DNA of 47,992 nt from Chitinophagaceae bacterium (GTDB taxonomy: Bacteria > Bacteroidota > Bacteroidia > Chitinophagales > Chitinophagaceae). Under the pieces are notes generated by a model. The model was not told the DNA's origin and made no database searches. It saw nothing but the letters and a program-made list of their open reading frames with translations. Where the stretch lies: contig JADJBP010000005.1 in the NCBI GenBank assembly GCA_016703625.1, positions 1-47,992 of the forward strand, in the 5' to 3' direction. Both the position numbers and the translations under genes were made by a program. Of this stretch, positions 29,645 to 39,093 are shown one piece after another; position 1 is the first letter of the stretch, and each line of letters opens with the position of its first letter.

Positions 29645-31084
29645 TTACTTAGATTGTAATTCTTTTAGCCTGTTTTTAGCTTCTTCACTCTCAGGATTTA
29701 GTTGAAGCGTTTTCCTGTAGAATTTTACAGCGTCTTCTTTTCTGTTTAATGCTAAATAAATATTTGCCATCGACAGGTTTATAAAATCCCTTTCAGGAAA
29801 TTCCAAAACATTATTTTCTGCAATAATTTTTGCATCATTATACCTTTTTAAACTTAGTAATTTTTCTCCCAGGTAATACAATTGAAGCCAATCTGCATAA
29901 AAATGTGCTGTGTCAGTTTTCATTTTTTTATATGCTATTACTGCGTTTTCCGCATTAGATGCTGCAATGATCGTTTCCATTTTTTTATGTATAGGCTCTT
30001 TCAATTCAACAGGTTTATTGTACAGTACTTTTAATAAGTTTTTGATGATTCCAAAAAAATCAGTTGGAGCACTATTACATAAAATGACTGCCATACTATT
30101 CGTTTCAGGTATCCGGATAAAAAAGGCGATAAAACCCTCTGTAGAACCTAAATGGTAATTTGCTGATACACTATCTGTTGACGTATATCTAAAATTTTGA
30201 TTAAACCAACCATAGCCATACCTTGCCGGTCTTATTCCCGGGGTAAACATTTCTTTTGTTAATTCTTTATTTAGTAAGCTGTTGTTAGCTATTGCCATAT
30301 GAAATGTAAAGAGGTCTTCTACTGTGGTGTAAATGTCTCCTGTTCCCATCGTGTTAGACTGGTCTCTAAAATCAGCACCAATATAATTGCCAAAACCATA
30401 GTCATATCCCGAAGCTCTTTTAGGCACAATTTGCGTATGTAAATAAGAGCCTGAATTTTGCATATTTATTTTGTTGAAAATTTCATCCTTCATTGCCTGT
30501 TCATATGATTTTCCACTTACTTTTTCAATAATATAACCTAATGTATAATAACCCCAACTGCTATACATATAGCGGGATCCGGGTTTAAATGCAAGAGCTG
30601 AATCACTATATACTTTTACATAATCTTCTCTACTGAAACTTTGGCGGCTGATTCGTGGAAAAAAATCTTTTATGATATCGTAATTAGGTATTCCGGAAGT
30701 ATGGTTAAGTAATTGCCTGATGGTAACTTTTGCCGCTGGTTTGTTTTTAAATTCTGTTAAGTAATCGTCTATGGTTTTGTTTAAATCTACAAGACCTTTC
30801 TGTACAAGAATTAAAATTAATGTAGCTGTTAATGGCTTTGAAATTGAGCCAATCATAAATTTTGTATCTGTAGAATTGGGAATATTCCATTCTCTGTTGG
30901 CTAACCCAAATCCTTCTTTATAAATTACTTTTCCATTTTCAGCAACCAAAACGGCTCCGTCAAACATGTTGTATTTGTGGAAAGTTTTCATCATTTCATG
31001 AAGCCTCTCTTTTTTACCCTGGGCATGCAAACCGTTTACCAGCAGCATACAAAAGAATAATAATATACATTTTTTAATAAACAT
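29645..31084 (-). CDS. Secreted beta-lactamase-fold serine hydrolase with TPR tail
   Basis: A 479-residue protein: signal peptide MFIKKCILLFFCMLLVNGLHA, a class C beta-lactamase-like domain with the SxxK nucleophile in FMIGSISKPLTA and YSSWGYYTLGYIIEKVSG (YxN position occupied by YSS), GSTEGFIAFFIRIPE, and a C-terminal tetratricopeptide segment (FINLSMANIYLALNRKEDAV, FYRKTLQLNPES). Periplasmic peptidase or esterase rather than a proven beta-lactamase. Intact frame. Confidence 0.88.
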   Translation of the reverse strand: MFIKKCILLFFCMLLVNGLHAQGKKERLHEMMKTFHKYNMFDGAVLVAENGKVIYKEGFGLANREWNIPNSTDTKFMIGSISKPLTATLILILVQKGLVDLNKTIDDYLTEFKNKPAAKVTIRQLLNHTSGIPNYDIIKDFFPRISRQSFSREDYVKVYSDSALAFKPGSRYMYSSWGYYTLGYIIEKVSGKSYEQAMKDEIFNKINMQNSGSYLHTQIVPKRASGYDYGFGNYIGADFRDQSNTMGTGDIYTTVEDLFTFHMAIANNSLLNKELTKEMFTPGIRPARYGYGWFNQNFRYTSTDSVSANYHLGSTEGFIAFFIRIPETNSMAVILCNSAPTDFFGIIKNLLKVLYNKPVELKEPIHKKMETIIAASNAENAVIAYKKMKTDTAHFYADWLQLYYLGEKLLSLKRYNDAKIIAENNVLEFPERDFINLSMANIYLALNRKEDAVKFYRKTLQLNPESEEAKNRLKELQSK

Positions 31085-31130
31085 AATTGTTGTTTTTTGC
31101 TGTGTCTTTAATAATGGTTTGTAAAGCGTT

Positions 31131-31305
31131 GAGCGTTATATGCAGCACGGGTACCTGCCTCCAGGCTATGGTGTAAATTAATAAACGTAATTAATAAAAT
31201 GAAATTAAAAATAACTGGCAAACAACCTTTACCGTTTTGCGGGAGCCAGGTCATAGCTGGTGGTAGCTTATCTTGCCCAGGGTGTACAAAAACCCATGTT
31301 AGCGG
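31131..31305. repeat. Cassette element E3, long form
   Basis: Left arm GCAGCACGGGTACCTGCC (31143-31160), core AAATTAATAAACGTAATT (31175-31192) running to 31213, then GGGAGCCAGGTCATAGCTGG and right boundary CCCATGTTAGCGG (31293-31305). Confidence 0.8.
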
Positions 31306-31414
31306 TTTGTGGCGGATTTCTGTCAATCATTGGTATACTTATTGTCTTTCCATGTATCAGCTCCTGCCGGGCCATTTGCGATAAGCTGTTTTGCCAAAGA
31401 TGTAGATGCCGTAT

Positions 31415-31801
31415 TCAAATATGATGTCTCTTATTTATTATAAATATCATTGCTGAAGAAATAATAAGCATTACTAATGCACCAATGATAAGTGGATTTT
31501 CTTTTTGTGAAATTCCAATAAACAAATCACCAACCATCATGACTAAAAAGAAAATATATGCAAGGGTCAGCATGGGAATAGATTTTTTAATAGTAGCAAA
31601 ACCAAAAATAAAACCAAGTGCAAATTGTCGGGCAGCCCACATATAAATTAAGTAGTCAACTCCTTTTGCCTCTAAGTCAACTGACTCTAAAACTGATTCC
31701 GGTGAAAAACATAATGATAAACTTACTCCGAGTTCAAGTAGTGCAATAACTCCTGATACAACAAGTATCCATTTTGGCAAGGAATTTTGTGCTGTTTTCA
31801 T
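31415..31801 (-). CDS. Four-span membrane protein
   Basis: A 128-residue hydrophobic protein with helices at about residues 10-30, 50-68 (LIYMWAARQFALGFIFGF), 76-94 and 100-122. Reminiscent of DUF4345-type small membrane proteins, but I am not certain. Intact frame, upstream of element E3. Confidence 0.7.
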   Translation of the reverse strand: MKTAQNSLPKWILVVSGVIALLELGVSLSLCFSPESVLESVDLEAKGVDYLIYMWAARQFALGFIFGFATIKKSIPMLTLAYIFFLVMMVGDLFIGISQKENPLIIGALVMLIISSAMIFIINKRHHI

Positions 31802-31852
31802 AAATTATAGTTGTTTTTAGTATTCGTTTTGATGTTTACAAGGCAGGTTCAG

Positions 31853-32046
31853 CCGTTAATGCTATAGCTTTTGTGACGCGGCTATGGGAGTATCCGCCTG
31901 GTGCTGCTGCTGATTAAAGGAACGAAATTTTATTATAATTGCAAAAGACAATTAATAAACTGTCGGGCCGGAACATAAATATTGGTGGCGAATGAATGGG
32001 GAGAATATGCCTGTAAGCCCGAATGGCGGCAAAGCTTAGTTAACGG
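31853..32046. repeat. Cassette element E4, diverged long form
   Basis: Left end CCGTTAATGCTATAGCTTTTG, diverged core GGAACGAAATTTTATTATAA (31919-31938), right boundary TTAGTTAACGG (32036-32046). It lies 7 bp from the stop of the hydrolase gene. Confidence 0.6.
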
Positions 32047-32053
32047 TTGTTTT

Positions 32054-33021
32054 TTATTTTTCCTGCATTTGACGGAGGAAAAATTTTATCACTTCTAAAT
32101 TCATGGCTGATGTGGTCCAGTGTCCAATGCTTTCATATGTTTTGAAGATTGGGGTAATGTTATTCTCCTGGTATATGAGCTGGCATTTCAAATATCTTTC
32201 GGGTACATATCTTCCGATGTTATTATTGATTATGTTGCGTTCATTTTCGTTATAAGCATCATCAAACTGAACAGCATCATTGTCATCCAGCTTACCCATA
32301 TAGATGAACTGCGGAATGGATCTGTATATACCAGAGTCAAAACCATAGCCGAATAATTCACGAAAATCATTTGTTCCAATGGGGTAGTTGAGTTTAATTC
32401 CGTTTATTTCATGTCACGGAAGCATAAGTTTCCCGTTAAATCCTCCTATGGCCAATGCTTTTATTTTTCCGGGATGTATGAAAGAAAAACGGTTTGTGAA
32501 TGTAGCAGAAGCTGAAAATCCATTCATAAAGAATTTTGGGGCAACCTGGATATGCATGGAAGCTAAGACAGACCTGGCATCATTTACCATTTCCAGTAAT
32601 TGCAGATCAAGCCGTTTTAGTTCGGTTAATTTTTCCAGCAGAACATCCCTGTCCAAAGCGTGGGTATACATAAGCGGTTGAGATGCCGGTCTCGGAAAAA
32701 TTGGAACAAGCAGGGGGATCCTGAGCTCTGTAGAAATATTGTTCCCGACCGAACTTACGGAAGCCAGGTCAACAGCATATTTTTTATGAACTTCTATGCT
32801 GTCTGTTATTTTGCCTGTGTTGTTCGGTTCCACCAGCAAAATATTTTTTTATGCAGGGCCGTTTTTTTGGGTATAAATAAAATGTAGTCATGGTAAAATC
32901 CCTTTTCGGGGTTCTTCGTGACAATAATTAAACTGTCATTTTTAAATGTTTCTGTTGTTGAATTTTGGGCAAAAGAAACAATATTGGAAAGGACGAAGAC
33001 CAGGATGAATATAGAGCGCAT
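32054..33021 (-). CDS. Secreted alpha/beta hydrolase, frameshift plus in-frame TGA
   Basis: About 320 residues: signal peptide MRSIFILVFVLSNIVSFAQ; nucleophile elbow GFSASATFTNRFSFIHP; KIKALAIGGFNGKLMLP; C-terminal FIYMGKLDDNDAVQFDDAYN with the acid residue and IGHWTTSAMN carrying the likely catalytic histidine. One base is missing in the T7 run 32844-32850. In addition TGA at 32414-32416 interrupts an otherwise continuous frame (LMLP-stop-HEINGIKLNYP). This is a substitution rather than an indel, so the gene may be genuinely dead. Probable esterase or peptidase. Confidence 0.75.
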
Positions 33022-33197
33022 GACAGGTTTTATTTACAATGGTTTGATTTAATAATTCCGTAACGAAAATAATGAGAATACTACATCAATTAATATACAT
33101 GGTATTGACCTGTTATTTACCGGTAATGTATTGATGGAAACAGGGTATCAGTTGAAAATCAAATATCCAATTTGAGAGATAAAAAGCCAATAAAAAA

Positions 33198-33260
33198 CGC
33201 TATTATGCCGGGCTTTGTGTAGCCGGGGTATTGCTTTAGTTGCATAAAAACTTTGTTAGC
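33198..33260. repeat. Cassette element E5, short form (63 bp)
   Basis: Left CGCTATTATGCCGGGCTTTG, right GCATAAAAACTTTGTTAGC, no core. The stop codon of the DUF6958 remnant lies inside the right boundary. Confidence 0.6.
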
Positions 33261-33513
33261 TCTTCGTTGTTTTCAATTTATATTTTTCAGGTTTGGTTTT
33301 AGTTCTTTCAATAAGGTTTCTTGCTTCCAGGTCAAGTTTAACAGTTTCGCCATACCATTGCACGCCGCCTTCAAAGTTGTCTTTTATTCTTCTATATAAT
33401 TCTTCCATAAGTTCAGTATGCGTAAGTTCATTATTGGTTAGAATTGATAAAATATATTCCCGGATAAAATTGTAAAAGGTTGTTTGCGTACCAACAGTCC
33501 AATAATTACCTGT
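33256..33513 (-). pseudogene. DUF6958-like protein, 5' end missing
   Basis: An open frame of about 85 codons encodes FIREYILSILTNNELTHTEL, then FEGGVQWYGETVKLDLEARN and IERTKTKPEKYKL, closely matching small DUF6958-type proteins I recall. There is no start codon; the first 25 or so residues of the family are absent and a TGA precedes the frame. Its stop codon lies within the GTTAGC right boundary of element E5. Confidence 0.6.
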
Positions 33514-33596
33514 TCACAAACAGGTCATGCCGCACATTCGGGACATTTATAAAACCGGGTTGCATTTTTTACAAGGGTTAAACGCTTTTTTGTTTT

Positions 33597-34703
33597 TCAA
33601 TACAGGGTTTTCATTAAGGAGAAACAAAGGTTATCAATATTTTTAAAATTTTTGTGTAATGAGGAAATGTTTGATAAAATGATCACCCCATTTTTATGCT
33701 CAATATCTATTGCCATCGATGTTGAATAGCCACCTGTTCCACCATTGTGCCAAAACCATTTATTCCCGTTTTTCCTGTTTATAATAAACCACCCCAATCC
33801 TACATCTCTGAATTTGTTATCCCGGTATGTTTTAGATCTTGTAAGGGCTAATTCAGCATTTGCGCTGTCAAATTGTGCAAATGCGAATTTTGTAAGGTCT
33901 TCAACTGTTGAATAAATTCCGCCTGCACCTATTAAGGCTCCCGGTTCCCAGTTTGGGGTAGGTCTTCCTTTATCATCAAGGCCCCCGATTAAATGGGTTT
34001 CTATTTTCCTTTTATTGGTACCTGAATTGACCATATTGTACTTGTCAAAGATCATTTCCCGGGCAAGTTGCTCATAACTTTTTCCTGATAATTTTCTTAG
34101 AGAATAGGATAACAAACCCATTCCAAGGTTTGAATACGCACTTTTACTTCCCTTTGGGTAGTCCGGGGAAATATCATTTTGTAGATATTCATCAAGTTTT
34201 TGTTCATCGTAATCTTTGTAAGGGTTTTTGGAACTAAAGATTGCATCAAAACGGATATTGGAAGGAAGCCTTGGTAATCCTGACGTATGATTAGCCAATT
34301 CCCTAAAAGTAAATACCTGGTTGTCTTTGAACGGGAAGTTAAAATACTTATTAATGGTACTGTCTAAGTCAACCTCTTTGTTGAGTACAAAGTTTGCAAG
34401 CAATGTGGTAGTAAATACTTTTGTTATTGAGCCAATTTCAAAAACCTTGCTTTTATTTTCAATGGTTATAAGCGTGTCATTTAAACGTTGAATGCCATAA
34501 TAAACAACTTGTCCGTCATGAATCAGGGCGAGAGCAAATTGTGTATTATCAGGAAAATACTTTGCCTGATTATAAATTGAGTCTGTTTGGCCAACCAATA
34601 AATTTTTAATTTTCAGATGGTTTACAGGGGGCTTTACAGTGGAGTTACTCCCGCATCCCGATAAAGCAATAATTACTGCAATGTTAATTAGTGTTCTCAC
34701 CAT
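33597..34703 (-). CDS. Beta-lactamase-fold serine hydrolase lipoprotein
   Basis: I start at 34703 (MVRTLINIAVIIALSGCGS): a lipobox LSGC precedes a class C-like domain, so the protein is membrane-anchored. The open frame upstream of 34703 reads through element E6 and is not credible. Motifs: SxxK in FEIGSITKVFTT, YSN in AYSNLGMGLLSYSL, and HNG in WFWHNGGTGGYSTS, all three active-site elements of AmpC-type enzymes. Resistance, peptidoglycan or peptide hydrolysis are all possible. About 368 residues, intact. Confidence 0.88.
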   Translation of the reverse strand: MVRTLINIAVIIALSGCGSNSTVKPPVNHLKIKNLLVGQTDSIYNQAKYFPDNTQFALALIHDGQVVYYGIQRLNDTLITIENKSKVFEIGSITKVFTTTLLANFVLNKEVDLDSTINKYFNFPFKDNQVFTFRELANHTSGLPRLPSNIRFDAIFSSKNPYKDYDEQKLDEYLQNDISPDYPKGSKSAYSNLGMGLLSYSLRKLSGKSYEQLAREMIFDKYNMVNSGTNKRKIETHLIGGLDDKGRPTPNWEPGALIGAGGIYSTVEDLTKFAFAQFDSANAELALTRSKTYRDNKFRDVGLGWFIINRKNGNKWFWHNGGTGGYSTSMAIDIEHKNGVIILSNISSLHKNFKNIDNLCFSLMKTLY

Positions 34704-34728
34704 TTTGTTTTGTATTTTATTAATCTGA

Positions 34729-34965
34729 CCGTTAAGGTCCAGAGCTTTTTGCAGACCGGGTGTTTGATCCCAATAGCCCCGCCTGCCCGCCCTTGCCGGT
34801 GCTGACAGGAATGACACCCGTCTGAACGGTTGATCCTGGCGGGCAGTAACGCATGTATTGGGATTGATTGAACCCATGACAATGCTCATAAAGAAACGCA
34901 TTTTTATTTAAAATGAGAATTGAACCCGGGGTGTTGTCCCCGTTGTACAAGATCCTTGTTGGGCA
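34729..34965. repeat. Cassette element E6, diverged long form
   Basis: Left arm CCGTTAAGGTCCAGAGCTTT and GCAGACCGGGTG parallel the left arm of E11. Right boundary CCTTGTTGGGCA. The AT core is replaced by unrelated sequence including GCCTGCCCGCCCTTGCCGG. Confidence 0.55.
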
Positions 34966-34992
34966 AAGTGTTTTAAACTAAAATATTTATTT

Positions 34993-36245
34993 CTATTTAG
35001 GTACCTGCATACTCCAACAATGAAGTCCACCTCCGTTATGATTTGTTTCAGCTGTATTTATTTGATAGATTCGTTTTTCAGGAAAATATTTTTGTAGTAT
35101 CTGTTTTGCCTTTTCATCTTTTATTTTGGAACTCTCAGGTTGTCCCGCTGTCCAGTATTTTGCTTCAAAAACGGTTTTGTTTGTAATCAAAAAATTAAGA
35201 TAACTGCTTGATGGTACAAAATGAACGGTGTCGCCCACTGAAAAATGTTTCTGTTCAAAAAGGATTTGCCCGGAAAGGAATTTTATTTCCTGATTTTTAC
35301 TTGCAGTATCCAATGCAAAAGTCATGTAATCAATATCAGGCACAGGCATTTTAACAATGGTGAATGGCTTACCATCCTGGTCAACAGCGTTTTTTAAAAT
35401 TTCATAGTTTATTTTCATTCGCTCCAGTGTTATTTTTTTTACCGGGTCATGTGCTGCTTCTACAGAGTCGGGGAATGAAATTAAAATAGTATTTTCATTT
35501 ACAAACCGGCAAAATTGATCCACGTGTCCCTTTACACCCATACCAAAATAATTCCCTGTAATTAATGTTCCCCATCCAAAAGGATCTTCTGCAGCACCTT
35601 CTTTTAACCATATTATCTTTTTTGCATTTAGAACATTTTTTAATTCAGCTTCCTGTAATTCTTTAGACATTGTGGGATTACGTTGCATGTTTACTGATTC
35701 TACCTGTAAAATGGTTCCTTTACCATTAGTTTCAATAGCACCGCCTTCATTAACCATGGAAGAATTGATTACAGGGTATGGAAATGCTTTTAGATGAACA
35801 GTTGTATACTGTTCTCTCTTTACCTTATCCTTGTCTATATAATTTTTCATTGTGGTATCAAAATACCAGCCATACATATTCCAGGCAAAATTTACCAGTT
35901 TCTTTTCTCCAATTCCATTTTTTAGAAAGAGCACCCCATCGCGTTGTGCATAGCTAAATTCAGTGGATGAGGTCAAAATTGAATACTATCCGGGTTTACA
36001 CCAGCTGCCGATAATTTCTTTTTGTAAGTTTCCTGTGCAGAATCGGGAACAAGACAGAATATTTTCATTTCTTTTGCGAGTTGGCTTACCATTTCAAAGG
36101 TGGCACTATCATCAAGTCCGTTAACAATAACACCCATCTGTGGTTCCCACTCAGCCGGAAGGTAGAATTCAGATTTATTTTTCCGGTTACAGGAATAAAG
36201 AAGTACAGGCAACATCAAGTAAAATAAATAATTCAACTTTTTCAT
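34993..36245 (-). CDS. Agmatine deiminase-family lipoprotein, one frameshift
   Basis: About 417 residues in the porphyromonas-type peptidyl-arginine/agmatine deiminase family, hydrolysing guanidino groups to citrulline or carbamoyl products. Lipobox LLYSC follows a signal peptide (start 36245). Family motifs: SSTEFSYAQRDGVLFL, NEGGAIETNGKGTIL, GHVDQFCRFVNENTILIS, and the C-terminal catalytic cysteine in NHNGGGLHCWSMQVPK. One base is missing at 35975-35978. Export is unusual for cytosolic agmatine deiminase and closer to secreted PAD-like enzymes. Confidence 0.88.
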
Positions 36246-36281
36246 ATTTCTTTTATTTAGGAGTGTTGTTTTTCTGTTGCA

Positions 36282-36437
36282 GCTAAGGTCCTTTACTTTG
36301 TGGAACTTAAGTACCTGCCTGCCTTCGCTTCCTGCGAATTAAGGCCGGTCCGCAGGACTCAGTGTGCAGCCAGGTTTGATCAAGATACTGCTATCGGGTT
36401 TGTTCCTACGGGCTTGCGGCAAATACTTTGTTAGAGG
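36282..36437. repeat. Cassette element E7
   Basis: Left arm GCTAAGGTCCTTTACTTTG and AAGTACCTGCCTGCC, right boundary ACTTTGTTAGAGG. The core is replaced by GC-rich sequence. Confidence 0.6.
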
Positions 36438-36450
36438 CAGGTGTATTCCG

Positions 36451-37119
36451 TCATTCAACTGATGGCTTATTGAATCCTTTGATCATAAGCCAAACCGCTG
36501 CTGCTATTTGAACTAGACCGGCCGGAAGAAATAAAAACATGTATAAGCCTTGTCCAAAAATATCAATCAGGACAGCCGTTAACATTAATAAAACTGACAA
36601 AAGGCCTGATACTGAAATAATTCCCGGAATTCGTTTTGATCTGTAAAATAAATAATAAAACAGGAACAATGAAACACAACCAATAAGTATAACAAGTAAA
36701 TGAGCCCACATTCTGACAGCAGAAAATACAGTACCCAGGGTTTTCAAATAATTTGTATCAACAGCGTTCCCTTTGGCATATTCTTTTGAAATTGATAATA
36801 AGGTAAGTATACCCAGGCTGTCAAGTGTAATAATGGTGAAACTGATTAAACTGAAACCAAAAAACATCAGGGCCAATCTTTGATTAACAGGTTTAAAGAT
36901 CGGCAAAAGAATAATGGCTATACTGACATACATGACACCGCTGATTAAATAAAGAAGCACAGCTATGATCAGTTGTTGGGCATTTCCCGAAATACTTGCA
37001 AGATTGTCATCAGTAAATGTAAGTGGACCAAGTATAAACAAATTGATAACTACACCTATCGCAAAATGTAATAACAAAAGTAATCCTGTAATTTTTGCTG
37101 CATTCCTGTTCGTCTCCAT
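36451..37119 (-). CDS. DUF4386 membrane protein
   Basis: Start chosen at 37119 (METNRNAAKITGLLLLLHF), the typical family opening; six residues more are possible to 37137. About 222 residues with six to seven membrane helices, including SGVMYVSIAIILLPIF and LVILIGCVSLFLFYYLFY. Function unknown. A second DUF4386 gene lies at 47097 in the same array. Stop 13 bp beyond element E7. Confidence 0.85.
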   Translation of the reverse strand: METNRNAAKITGLLLLLHFAIGVVINLFILGPLTFTDDNLASISGNAQQLIIAVLLYLISGVMYVSIAIILLPIFKPVNQRLALMFFGFSLISFTIITLDSLGILTLLSISKEYAKGNAVDTNYLKTLGTVFSAVRMWAHLLVILIGCVSLFLFYYLFYRSKRIPGIISVSGLLSVLLMLTAVLIDIFGQGLYMFLFLPAGLVQIAAAVWLMIKGFNKPSVE

Positions 37120-37171
37120 TTGAATTTTATTAATCATTTACATTACCGATTGCAGAGCCTATTACAGATGA

Positions 37172-37484
37172 TACTAATGTTTGGGGCTTTATGCAGCCCG
37201 GGGTACCCGCCTGTTCACCGAGTCCTGCGGGCAGGCTTGGCCCCGGGCCCCATCACTGACAGCCGTCGGCCAAAGCCTATTGAGCAAGAGACTGGAACTT
37301 TGCTATGTCCGACCCCGGCTGGATGTAAATTAATAAACGAAATTTATAAATTGAAATTAAAAATATGTAGCGAACAGCCTGACCCGCTTTTTGCGGGAGT
37401 CACATCCATAGACAATAATAGGTAGCAATAAAAATTCTGAAGTTTGTTTGTCATGCCCAAATAGCGACATGCTTATGTTAGCAG
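37172..37484. repeat. Cassette element E8, longest form
   Basis: Left arm ACTAATGTTTGGGGCTTTATG and GGGTACCCGCCTGTTCACC, an insertion with CCAAAGCCTATTGAGCAAG, core AAATTAATAAACGAAATT (37327-37344) running to 37367, and right boundary TTATGTTAGCAG (37473-37484). The 37485-37584 flank is non-coding. Confidence 0.8.
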
Positions 37485-37584
37485 CATGTAATTTTAGGAT
37501 TCAATATGTAGTATTGTAAAGTCATGTTATCTTCCCAAGAGCCGGCATGTTATTTATCATTTATGAGGGTATCAGGCATCAGGT

Positions 37585-38289
37585 TCATTTTATACAATAA
37601 TTTTTCTTATGTTTTATGACCATACCAAAAAGCGGTTCGGCACTATAACCGTCGGCTGGTGACGCACCCAGGAACATACGATATCCCTTACCGCCTGCAA
37701 AAAAGCCGGTTTCACCATCTTCCATAACAGAGATGCCAGTAGCATCTGTTCCGTTTTCTCCATCCAGTGCCATAACAACCCGATTTTGTTTATATCCAAC
37801 GTTAATAACGCCTATACCACCCTTTTCAAATCCTTCATTGTCGCAGAAAATTAGCCCGGTTTGCTTACCAATACGCTGGCCGATGTTGGCATCCGGAACA
37901 CCATCGCCCAAACAAACTTTATCATAGCCCTGTTCATCCAGAATAAGTATTCCATTTGCCTCATGATTGTAATCCTGGTACCATTTCATATATTGATCTG
38001 CATTTCCAAATCGCTGCGACCACAGTGCCCTCACGCGGGCTGTATCGGTACGTACGCGGTTGCCGGAAGGAGGTAAAGGCGCACCGATCAATATCCTTTC
38101 CCGTCCACGATCATCAACTATGACAATACCTTTTGCACGCAATATTTTATTATCATCGGTCTCCCTGAATGAAACCATAAATTGTGAAGAAAGGCCCAGT
38201 ATAATTAATGTTGCAAAGAGTATAGTCTTACTTAAACGTTTTTTTTGATGGTCCAGCTGGCGCTGGAGCGATTCGATTTGATCGTTCAT
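37585..38289 (-). CDS. Membrane-anchored protein with N-terminal coiled coil
   Basis: Start at 38289 (MNDQIESLQRQLDHQKKRLS), 234 residues: a short cytoplasmic coiled coil, one helix (TILFATLIILGLSSQFMV), then a periplasmic domain with repeated beta motifs (GIVIVDDRGRERILIGAP, GILILDEQGYDKVCLGDG, TGLIFCDNEGFEKGGIGV, TGISVMEDGETGFFAGG). The repeating D-E/R-G beta turns suggest a beta-helix or propeller-like fold. Function unknown. Confidence 0.7.
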   Translation of the reverse strand: MNDQIESLQRQLDHQKKRLSKTILFATLIILGLSSQFMVSFRETDDNKILRAKGIVIVDDRGRERILIGAPLPPSGNRVRTDTARVRALWSQRFGNADQYMKWYQDYNHEANGILILDEQGYDKVCLGDGVPDANIGQRIGKQTGLIFCDNEGFEKGGIGVINVGYKQNRVVMALDGENGTDATGISVMEDGETGFFAGGKGYRMFLGASPADGYSAEPLFGMVIKHKKNYCIK

Positions 38290-38423
38290 GTTTATTAAGG
38301 TTTTAATTACAAGCCGAAGAAAGGAAATTGGTCTGTACACAGAAGAAAGTTAAGTATGAATTGAAAATATCAATGTATGAATTGTATGATCTTATTTATT
38401 TAATTTTCCCTGCGCGGACATTT

Positions 38424-38495
38424 GCTTAACGTAGAAGGGTGATTGGCTTTCTACACTATTTGATATTATATAAAGTCACAGTGATTTTGTTAGCC
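38424..38495. repeat. Cassette element E9, short form (72 bp)
   Basis: GCTTAACG at the left, GTTAGCC at the right, no AT core. Confidence 0.5.
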
Positions 38496-38534
38496 ACCTT
38501 GTATTATTTAAAATTATTTAATCCATTCACCTTT

Positions 38535-38960
38535 TTAATCCCGGGCCTCAACCCCATATCTGATTGCCGCTTCAAGTATATCCATGTTAATATCTTTTAG
38601 CGTTTTGAATTTTATGCAATACCCAGTCACGCTTGCCTTACCTAGTTTTTTTCCATACGTTTGGGCTAAGTATGTTTTATCTTTAATACCAAGTATATAG
38701 ACAGATATCCCGGTTTTGTTTGCACTTAAACCAATTTGATAAAACTCCTTGGTTGTTCCATCCGCATAGTTTATGCTGTAAAATCCATATCCGATATTTG
38801 GATTAGAAACCGTTTTATTTTCACTGTTTTTACCATCCAGGAACCATAATTTGTATTCCGGTAATACCTGTAGTATGAACCTGTGCAACTCCTGCATGTC
38901 GCTGCGTTTTGGATCAGGCTGGCTGGTAATATACTGTTTGATTTGTTCCTGTACATTCAT
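38535..38960 (-). CDS. DUF1801 protein
   Basis: A 141-residue protein of the DUF1801 fold: SDMQELHRFILQVLPEYKLWF, FYSINYADGTTKEFYQIGLS, ISVYILGIKDKTYL, TGYCIKFKTLKDINMDILEA. Intact. Different subtype from the 17680 gene. Function unknown. Confidence 0.82.
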   Translation of the reverse strand: MNVQEQIKQYITSQPDPKRSDMQELHRFILQVLPEYKLWFLDGKNSENKTVSNPNIGYGFYSINYADGTTKEFYQIGLSANKTGISVYILGIKDKTYLAQTYGKKLGKASVTGYCIKFKTLKDINMDILEAAIRYGVEARD

Positions 38961-38998
38961 ATAAAATTAAAATTACGGTTACTTACTTTGCCTTTTCA

Positions 38999-39016
38999 TC
39001 CCGATAGTTATCGGGA
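38999..39016. repeat. Palindrome copy with one base change
   Basis: TCCCGATAGTTATCGGGA, a variant of the 11336 palindrome, between the DUF1801 gene and the AHSA1 gene. Confidence 0.7.
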
Positions 39017-39093
39017 CGTTTTATCTTACTCAATGTGATTGTATATTTTCTTTTTATCCTTTGTGACCTTTGGTCGTAAGCTTTCGTTTATGC

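Noticed and set aside
31306..31414. Coding-like fragment between E3 and the four-span gene
   Set aside because: Contains in-frame stops and no recognisable domain.
33514..33596. Short minus-strand frame ending FNPCKKCNPVL, resembling a metal-binding protein tail
   Set aside because: Only about 17 codons before the neighbouring gene's stop region; too short to support.
34704..34901. N-terminal extension of the serine hydrolase
   Set aside because: It translates element E6; the lipobox signal peptide begins at 34703.
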